This document shows positions 56,721 to 64,000 of a stretch of 64,000 nt of DNA, piece after piece (position 1 is the first letter of the stretch; each line of letters starts with the position of its first letter). The DNA comes from Dryococelus australis. Taxonomy: Eukaryota; Arthropoda; Insecta; Phasmatodea; Phasmatidae. Location of the stretch: assembly GCA_029891345.1 (NCBI GenBank), contig CM057000.1, positions 128,625,338 through 128,689,337 on the forward strand, read 5' to 3'. Position numbers and translations under genes: made by a program. The notes under the pieces are model-generated. The model searched no databases and was not told the DNA's origin. It was given only the letters and a program-made list of their open reading frames with translations.

Positions 56721-57723
56721 TGAATGTGGCAAAATCCTAATTAAATCCACATAACTGTTACAGTGCCAAATAGCGGCCATGTGGGTATGCGGATCTCAGC
56801 CATCCGACAATATTTTCCGAAAGAGTTTAGTGCACCGTAAAAACAAAATAAAGGGAACTTCGAGACTGCCAGTGAGTCCTTTTTATAAAGTAATTTATTA
56901 AATCTCTAAAATCGTCATGTTGATGTTTGCAGTGTAACACTCACACTTCGGACAGCGTTAGGCAAAATTTATTTAAATATTGTTCAGAAGTTGAATATTA
57001 AATTATATTATGCCAAATTAATTCAGTATATCCCTATTTAAATTGCCAGTATGTTTGTTTGTCGTTTTCTCTTTAAGGAAACAGAGAGAATTATTTCACG
57101 AAAGTAATTTTGCACATACAATACAAGTAAACATAAATTTTATACGTTTTGTTTATTTTGTTTCCAAGGGTATTGCACACTGTGCAATTTGATGTATGTA
57201 TCATCCAGTGTTATGTCTCATATCATTCATGTTAATTATTTTACAAGGGATTTTCTGTTCTGGCATGGTGACTGTAGCAAGGCATTACCAACTCCATGCC
57301 ACCCCTGTTAGTTTTGGTTTGGAAGGCATCAGAGCAGGTCAGGTTTCTCGCAGCTTGGAGGTGAAGCAACTTTTGCAATGATCAACTAGCTACAATAGAC
57401 TAAATTTACTGGAACATTTTCTCATTCACTTCGTGCACCTCCGAGTATGCTTCCCATCTGGAGCAGACTCAGGGCCACTCCTGTATAACTAATGCTTATA
57501 AATTTTTCTTTCACTGCACCTATGCCATTTTGCCACGTAAGCCAGAGCAGAGTTTCTTGCCATCTGCCTATCTATTTTCAAAGATGTAATATCTTATCAC
57601 CAGTCTTGAATAATTACCATTTTATTGAACTGAAGTGACTTCTACAATTATTCTCGCTCGCCGGGGAAACTTTAGGTCGATGGACCTTTATTTCCCCCGA
57701 TAGCTGCCCCATAATTACCATCA
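56721..57723 (+). repeat. LTR-like direct repeat, 3' copy
   Basis: Matches 47564-48568 in order over its whole length; see that entry. The 20% divergence by eye marks an old insertion. The next element begins only 13 bases downstream. Confidence 0.75.
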
Positions 57724-57736
57724 TGCAAGTCTCACA

Positions 57737-57955
57737 TGTGCCACGTCCCTGGCCCTAGACCATTCCTCACATTGTCCAAGAATCCACCAAAGTATCACTC
57801 AGCACCACATGAGTGGCCCTCTGTGTGCCTGATTTGGCGCAAGTGAAGGCATGCTGTAAATTGTGTAATTATGTTCTGTTTATTTTTCCTGTGAACTTAT
57901 TTCATTTCCATCATTATTATTTTTATTTGTGAGTTTTAAATATGTCAACCTTGCT
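57737..57955 (+). repeat. Gypsy B 5' LTR
   Basis: Matches 61240-61490 through CTAGACCATTC.TCAC.T.GTCC, CATGCTGTAAATTGT.TAATTA and TTTTTATTTGTGAG.*GTTAAATAT-like blocks. Its 3' border is approximate. It is shorter than the 3' copy by a 25-base gap near 57830. Confidence 0.75.
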
Positions 57956-58099
57956 GTCGGCGCACGGTGTATAATTCAGACCCCCAACCAGCTGGAGAAA
58001 TACCCGCCATCATGCTGAACGAGCTCGACCACTACCCGAGTTCAGAGAAGTGATGCAACACCTCCTCGATAAACGCTAGGATATTTTTACCATGGCAGA

Positions 58100-58780
58100 C
58101 CAGCTGCATTGCTTTACCATGATGAACACACCATCCTGCTCATCGACGAGACACCGATCTGTGATTGCCCAAGACGATATTACCCACATCAGTGCCAGAT
58201 CATCCAGGAGTAAATAAAGGAGATGCTAGACGAAGGGGTGATAGAGTTGTCGAAGAGCCAATATAATGCGGCGATTACTCTTGCTCCAAAGAAACATGGA
58301 ACATGGAGATTCTGCATGGACATTCGCCGACTCAATCACGCCACCAAGAGCGAACCACCCCCATACATCAACGTTAAGAAGTGCCTGAACACCCTAGACC
58401 ACTCACAATTTCTCACCATAATTGGCTTGAGGATTGGGTACTGGCAAGTATACGTTCACCACAGAGAAAACCATAAGACTACATTTACGGCACCAGACGG
58501 CAGGCACTTCCAATTCTGTGCAATGCAGTATAGGTTTAAATGCGCTCCAGAGACCTTTTAAGCCATAATGACACAGGTACTTGATGGCTACATCGGTGAG
58601 ATCACTTTGGCGTATCTCGACGACATCATCGTCTGGTGGGAGTCCTGGGCGGAGCATGTGAAACACCTATCTTTGGTACTGGAACGACTTGCCATAACAG
58701 GGCTTACCTGTGCCAACTGGAAATACTACGTTGGGAAGGCGAGCTTTTAGTTCCTCTGCCATATTGTGGATGCTGACATT
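58100..58780 (+). pseudogene. Gypsy B reverse transcriptase, broken
   Basis: Begins before the ATG-like MLDEGVIELSKSQYNA with a block resembling PICDCPRRYYPHQCQ. Then come TWRFCMDIRRLNHATK, TAPDGRHFQFCAMQYRFKCA and the active-site box ITLAYLDDIIVW (YLDD). Stop codons interrupt at about 58213, 58561 and 58750. The order is that of Ty3/gypsy RT. Copies DNA from the element's RNA in active relatives; this copy cannot make a full enzyme. Confidence 0.88.
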
Positions 58781-58809
58781 AGTCGCCCTAACCCCGAGCA
58801 GCTCCGATG

Positions 58810-59565
58810 CCTATAACCAGCTAGCTAATTACCTGTAACATCTGCAGGGAGATGAAATGGCCCATGATGAGGATAAGCCAGATGCCATTCTCCCACCTTC
58901 CCTGCGGGAACTCCGGCGCCAAATGCAAGGAAACATCTCCGAAAGTTCTTTGTCCTGATTAACTGGCTGTGGGAGTATATTCTAGAGTTTGCCATGATAA
59001 CAGCACGCCTCACAGACCTCATGTCACCGACCATCCCGTACGAGTGGCTAACAGAACAGCAAGCCAGCTTTGATGAGATAAAACGTCTGTCCCAGGAGTG
59101 CTCTGCCCTCGCCAGGTATGACCCGCTACGGCACCTGTAGGTCCAGACCGATGTCAGTGAAAATGGACTGTGAATAGTGGTGTTTCAGCTCTCGGATGAT
59201 AAAGAACACCATATTGTGGACTTCGACAGAGCCAAGTTCGGCCCGGTAGAGCGGCAGTACAACATGAATGAATGTGAATGTCTCGAAATGGTGTAGAGCC
59301 TTAATAAGTACCGCCCACTTCTGGAATACCAGTACTTCATCCTGCGGACAGAGAACCGCTGCCTACTGTGGCTACACAGTATCAATAAAAGCCAGAACAA
59401 ATTGATGTGCTGGGCACTACTTATTCAGTCGTATGACTTCGAGGTCCAGCACGTTGCCGGTGCCAATAACCAGATGGCTGATTACCTGTAACGCCCCCTG
59501 GGAGATGAAACGGCCCATGATACAGATGAGTGGGATGCCATTCTCCCACCTGCCCTGTGGTAAAT
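58810..59565 (+). pseudogene. Gypsy B RNase H region with an internal duplication
   Basis: Contains RKFFVLINWLWEYILEFA, WLTEQQASFDEIK, VQTDVSENGL, NMNECECLEM, ILRTENRCLLWLH and HVAGANNQMADYL, the expected RT-connection and RNase H order of Ty3/gypsy. Two stops interrupt it. The segment 58813-58910 repeats 59467-59562 (AACCAG.T.GCT.ATTACCTGTAA, GATGCCATTCTCCCACCT), so the DNA coding for the RNase H end is duplicated upstream of the domain. Confidence 0.82.
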
Positions 59566-59799
59566 CGCGCCCACTGCCACACCAAAACAACGTGCGAATC
59601 TGTCAGTGCTGCCAACTGCAATAACACTGGCCATACTGCAAGAGGACGTCACCCACAAAAAGAACTGCAAGGTATCCCTAAATGGTGAGAATAATGTGTC
59701 AAGCAGACTGTAGAGAGATACCATGTACTGAATGAGTGTGTTGAATCATGTGTGAACACAGGCAGTGACACATGGCATGCGTACGTACCCGCAGCTTGC

Positions 59800-60140
59800 T
59801 GTGACACAGTGCTGAATTATGAGCCCACAAACATCATTTCCGGTCACCCGAGCATGAATACCGACCTGTTTTCTAGGTGGATAGAAGCCTATCTAATATC
59901 CAGAGTGTGTGGGCTAGAGGAATTTGTAAAGTCCTGAGGAATCAATTTTTATTCGCTGGGGATACCCTAGAAAAGTGCTAAGTGACAATGGAACCCAGTT
60001 TACTGGTCGTGCGTGGCGAGATTTCTGCAGCTTAACAAAGATATTAAAACTCAGTTGTGTCTGCACGTAGGGGCAAACCACGTTTCGTGGGCCGAGCACC
60101 TACCAGTCACCTTATTCATGCTGCGGATCCGCATGAACCA
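59800..60140 (+). pseudogene. Gypsy B integrase core, broken
   Basis: Shows NTDLFSRWIEAYLISRV (first Asp region), then, after a stop and frame change, GYPRKVLSDNGTQFTGRAW with the conserved DNG, then a second frame change. The last acidic residue of the DDE triad is not clearly identifiable. The N-terminal HHCC finger was not found. Confidence 0.8.
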
Positions 60141-60419
60141 GGCGATTGGAAGAACTCTTGCTCAGCTCTTACAAGGTCATCACCTCCCCGGTGAGTTTCC
60201 TAATGGAGCAAGGGAGTGTAACAGGACAGAGGAAGAGAAGGCAAGCAGAGAAGAGCAGAGAGAAAGTGAGGTGAGTGAGACCCAAAAGAGCCAGCACTGC
60301 TATGGATCACAGTCGGTGCCGGGTACCACCTGCACCCACCCAGTGTACAATCCAGCCAGCTAGTGTATGCGCAGACACATCCACAGTCAGCTGGACAATG
60401 TAATTTGTACGCAGGGTTT

Positions 60420-61040
60420 GCTGCTATATGGGGGGCCTACATGAAGTCATGAGTAAACAAGGGGAAAATTGTTACAGGATACACCTTAGGCGGTGGCGTT
60501 CTGTGATTTTTCACTGCGACGCACTACGACTCACCGATTCCAGCGTCGTGACGCCCAGTGCTGAGACGCCACTACACAGTGCGGAAGTGGGTGTTTTGGA
60601 ATCTGGGTCACCAGGCGACACCAGCCCCATGCCCAGGGAGGATGCACAAGAGGAATCTCACCAGGAACCTGAAGCTGCTATGCCTGATGCCGAGACATCT
60701 ACAAGAGTAACAACAACTGTCAGTGGCTGTTTCCCCTACCATCCTGCAAGACGCACTAGAATGGCCGTCTAAAATCGATCAGCATCGACAGATGAGGGAC
60801 CCGCTCAGAGACGTTGTGATGCCGAGGAGGCGCCATTTGTTGCCGGGGCTGTTTTCACCGATGCCGATGTCAAGGCTGTTTGTTTTTAGGGACGCTCAAG
60901 CACTTGGTCTCTTCCGCCCATGGCCGGCCAGCAACGAGGACAACGAGAACAGCAGTGACGAGTCGGCAACTGAGATGTCTTCCCCTTCCCCAATCGAAGC
61001 GAGGACACATCATACGGCATGTTATGTGTGTGGCCTGTAG
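60420..61040 (+). pseudogene. Gypsy B integrase C terminus and tail
   Basis: The frame from 60428 reads GENCYRIHLRRWRSVIFHCD, similar to the GPY/F module at the end of gypsy integrases (YRI......IVH). It is followed by a Ser/Thr/Pro/Glu-rich tail (VVTPSAETPLHSAEVGV) open to 60770. Overlapping frames to 61040 are not assigned. Confidence 0.55.
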
Positions 61041-61239
61041 GTATCTGGACACGCTTACAGCAGCCATCACAACATCGCCAGCCGTGTGGGAGCAGCAGCA
61101 TCACCCACCCAGATATCAACAACAGGGCAGCCACTACGACCTATGTCCATGGTGTTGGCTTCACCCGCTGCACATCTTTTGCAGTTGATCAGAGCCTGTT
61201 TACTAATGAATAGTCTCCAGCGGGAGGGGGCGTATGATG

Positions 61240-61500
61240 TGTGCCACATCCCTGGCACTAGACCATTCTTCACGTCGTCCGAGGACCCGCCAAACTACCA
61301 CTCAGCTCCACAGGAGTGCAGCAGTGCCCAAGCCCATGTTCCGTGTGTATGCCTGATTTAGCACAACTGCCTGAGTTGACACACGTGACAGCATGCTGTA
61401 AATTGTATAATTATGTTCTGTTAATTTTTCCTGTGGCCCTGTTTCATTTTTCAACATCATTATAATTTTTTATTTGTGAGTGTTAAATATATTTAAATTA
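61240..61500 (+). repeat. Gypsy B 3' LTR
   Basis: See the 5' LTR entry. A G-rich purine tract sits at its left border. The right end is uncertain and could extend to GCGTTACA near 61526. Confidence 0.72.
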
Positions 61501-61526
61501 ATTATAACAGTTTTCTTTGCGTTACA

Positions 61527-64000
61527 ATTATTCCCCTTTCGATTATGCGTGATGTCAAACATGCCGCACCAAGTGCATCAGTGCGACACATTTAGAGCAA
61601 GTGGAAATATTTAAAATTGTGTATATCGCCCATGCTATCCAGTGCATTATGTCTTTTAATTATAAAAGAATTTTTATAGAGAAAATGTGTGCTTGTTTGT
61701 TAAATTTAAGAAGTTTTGTTGTAATGTGCAGCATGCATTTTGCTAAAAAGTAGAGCTACCTTGTGTTGGGACGCTACGTGTACATAATAGTATTTAGTGT
61801 GTTTTGCCCCGTCTAATTTTGTGGGCCTGCACACAAATTTTTAAAATAAGTTTTCATTCATGAGAGACAAAACTAAGAACAGTGCGATACAGACAAAGTC
61901 CAGTATTGGCTTACGTCGTTCACAAAGCAGAGACAAACACTCCATAGTTTATGACCCACGTGCCAAAAGCTAACCAGATATATTAGATTTTAAGTGTTTT
62001 GATACCAAGGGTACCATTGTGTTGTGTATTGGAAATGATTAACTTGAAAATAAATGCAAGCAAGTCCCTACACATGCAGAGCCGTGCACGTGGCTAGTCT
62101 AACCTCCAAATCTGAGGGAACGTTACCCATTTAGTTTTAAATTGTAATAGTTCATTTATATATTTTATATTTTCATTTGATGATGTATGTAAAATGTTAT
62201 GTGTTTTGTGCATCATTCTCGTCCAGGGTAATTTTCATTCATTCTGTTTCATTTATTTATTATGTATATTGCAATAAGTGGACACGTAACATGGCGGCGG
62301 GATTTGGAGTCAATCATCAGAGAGACTACCGCTATGTTAAGTAGTAGCATCTTTGGTACTGAGTGAGGCAGACGCATGTCTCGTGTCCTCCCTGGGCACT
62401 TCACCATTTTCGTGCCAATCATATAATTGTAATAGTTTACATTTAATTCACTGGAATCTGGCTTGTTTCTAGTCCGGGGTGAGCCGCCTCACAGCTGAAC
62501 ATTTGTTCATGACATGGGTTTAAATCTACCGTAACTTTATTTCGGGCATCTTACCACCTTGTTTAGATTAAGTGTTTACCTGCTTGAATTGAATAATGCT
62601 TTTGTAACTGCTTCATACGAAGGTTCGTGGAATAAATTAAAATGTTACGTCACTTGGCACCTCTTTATTTCACCTGCCACTTAATGGCCGCTTAACCTGT
62701 TTTTCATTCTCCACTTCTAATTTAATGGTGTCGGAGGAGACCAGAACAGCCTCCACAGGAGTGAGTAAGGTTTGATGCTGGCAGGTCTGCATCCAATGGT
62801 GAAGGATTATGATGACTGCTGTTATAGGTTATGTCCGGTGGGAGCCAGTGCTCCCCTCAGTATAGAGCACGCAGTAATGTATTGGGTCGTGGGCCGATCA
62901 CCTAAATGCAGCCCCCAGATGTGCAGGCGTCTCTGCAGGTGTTGTAAATAATGGTGAATTATATCCATACTTGGCCTGGTCTATTAGATGCTATCTAAAC
63001 TTCCTCTACACGCTTATACTAATCGTCGAGGGATTGTTTCGGCCATCCCTCGTAGTTACCACCCACATTTCGGTTAAGAGATCATTAGGCCATCTGAGTA
63101 AATAAATCGGACACAGAACTTTCAAACATATGCGACATATTAACTTGCTCCCTCATTAGAAGCACTTATAATTACATAGCTCCAATTAGGTCGCAATGCA
63201 CTTAAACTGTTACAATGGCACGAAGCCAATAATGGTTACATGAAAGTTAAATCCCAGATGTATAAAAGACATGCTGGGTTGCTGTGCGGCACTCTCCCTG
63301 GATAATAAAATAATTTTCTTTTCCATATCTAAGTTTAAATATTGATACTCTACATAACTATATATAAATTGATGGTCAGGGGAGGACGTGACCACGTGCA
63401 TCCACATGGCACCAAGGTTACTACGCTACTCTTTTGGAGTCTGGCGGGCTGCCTTCTCATTTGCCAGCTCGTTCCCTGCATCTATGAAAAACGTTTATAT
63501 TTTATTCTCTTACAGAATTTTTAATGAATGATGCATTAAACTGAGCTTAAATAACAAAGCATAATACAATAACACATTTGCTTCACCCTTAAAAGCTCTA
63601 ATATTAAGATAACAGAAATATTTGTTACTCTGCTATGTGGCAGCTTAACGGTAATGTTATGTCCTTACTGTGTTCACAATGCACAGTTTCTGTTTTTTTA
63701 TGCGGGCCAAATGAATTGGCTCATTTGAAGTTTATTATCACACTTCACTAATTTTAATAGTATCTTTGCAGTGTTTATAAGCAAAGGCCTCATATTTGTA
63801 GCTTCTATATAGTTAGGTCAAAAGTAGGGTTAAAAAACCGCATGGTCAATGTTTATGTCATGTTGTCGGCATTCACTGCAATCTAACCTCACACTCCTAT
63901 CCCACCACTGACCTAGTACTGCCCAATACTTTCTTTTTATACATATTAAAAACTTATTTATTAAGTGAGCTATAGACGTTTGTGATATTTAGACTGGAAA
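61527..64000. other. Terminal intergenic DNA, no gene supported
   Basis: No domain-bearing frame, element end or tandem repeat recognised. Short frames at 63210-63524 are random in appearance. CATGGCGGCGGG near 62291 resembles a YY1 core. The words GGGTTTAAATCTACCGT at about 62517 recall GAGTTCAAATCTACCGC at 18163, possibly a shared SINE fragment. Confidence 0.45.

Larger units (their letters stand above)
47564..57723 (+). mobile_element. Old LTR retrotransposon A, interrupted by a LINE
   Basis: Bounded by two direct repeats of about 1 kb (47564-48568 and 56721-57723), each starting TGAATGT.GCAAAATCC and ending ACCATCA, i.e. TG...CA. Between them lie a reverse-oriented R2-clade LINE (about 48780-51640), a three-unit 63-bp repeat and a decayed gag-protease region (52.0-54.1 kb), but no reverse transcriptase belonging to the element. 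No matching 5-bp target duplication was found at the outer borders, so the two repeats might also be independent copies. If it is one element it is non-autonomous and old. Confidence 0.6.
57737..61500 (+). mobile_element. Ty3/gypsy retrotransposon B, defective
   Basis: Bounded by direct repeats that start TGTGCCAC.TCCCTGGC at 57737 and 61240. A purine tract (GCGGGAGGGGGCG) directly precedes the second copy, as expected for the plus-strand primer site of an LTR element. The interior has pol (RT, RNase H, integrase) but no recognisable gag or protease between the 5' LTR and RT, so it is internally deleted as well as mutated. Confidence 0.8.

Overview
The window looks like nuclear DNA of an arthropod, most likely an insect with a large, repeat-rich genome. 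The DNA is AT-rich, has almost no long open frames, carries GT/AG introns and AATAAA signals, and is crowded with insect-type transposable elements: hAT, a mariner with the arthropod DUF4817-type start, a piggyBac-like TTAA element, R2-clade LINE, Ty3/gypsy and tRNA-like SINEs. I cannot name the species. Nothing looks bacterial, viral or organellar. Many apparent reading frames here begin with GTG or TTG, or lie in simple repeats, and are not genes.

Layout. 1-2.9 kb: AT-rich, no gene. 2.9-10.7 kb: a cluster of non-autonomous MITEs sharing one terminal inverted repeat (GGCTGTTCACGGTAAA...GAGCACTTTTGAAAG) in two size classes (about 240 and 400-430 bp), including one copy inserted inside another; further copies lie at 22.3 and 41.9 kb. 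11.4-12.3 kb: a 237-bp inverted-repeat element next to an old dispersed repeat. 12.83-15.70 kb: a complete but inactivated hAT transposon with matching 8-bp target duplications. 15.96-17.56 kb: a small two-exon THAP-domain gene, the best candidate for a spliced host gene. 18-31 kb: a long palindrome, a piggyBac-like MITE, a 30-bp minisatellite, two SINE copies, another inverted-repeat MITE, two copies of a roughly 0.9-1 kb Harbinger-like element, and several tandem repeats.

31.6-37.3 kb: an intronless gene for a 180-residue degenerate zinc-finger protein with its own TATA box and AATAAA signal, followed by about 4.6 kb of strongly strand-skewed (G and T rich) DNA with internal duplications and the relic of another zinc finger. 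37.86-39.18 kb: a dead 1.3-kb mariner transposon. 39.9-47.5 kb: a tRNA-like SINE head, purine-rich DNA, tandem repeats, a Tc1/mariner-like fragment and one GC-rich island. 47.56-57.72 kb: two ~1-kb direct repeats that look like old LTRs, enclosing a reverse-oriented, 5'-truncated R2-clade LINE and a decayed gag-protease region. 57.74-61.5 kb: a second Ty3/gypsy element with short LTRs and decayed RT, RNase H and integrase. 61.5-64 kb: no recognisable feature.

How it works together. There is no operon-like or pathway-like set of genes. The region is mainly an archive of transposon insertions around two small DNA-binding-protein genes, THAP and zinc finger, both of types with possible links to transposon-derived or transposon-controlling proteins. 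The most distinctive observations are the clustered and nested MITE family, the intact small zinc-finger gene with its skewed flank, the THAP gene directly beside a hAT insertion, the 30-bp minisatellite with an open frame, and an LTR element carrying unusual internal repeats. I do not see a convincing new multi-gene system.
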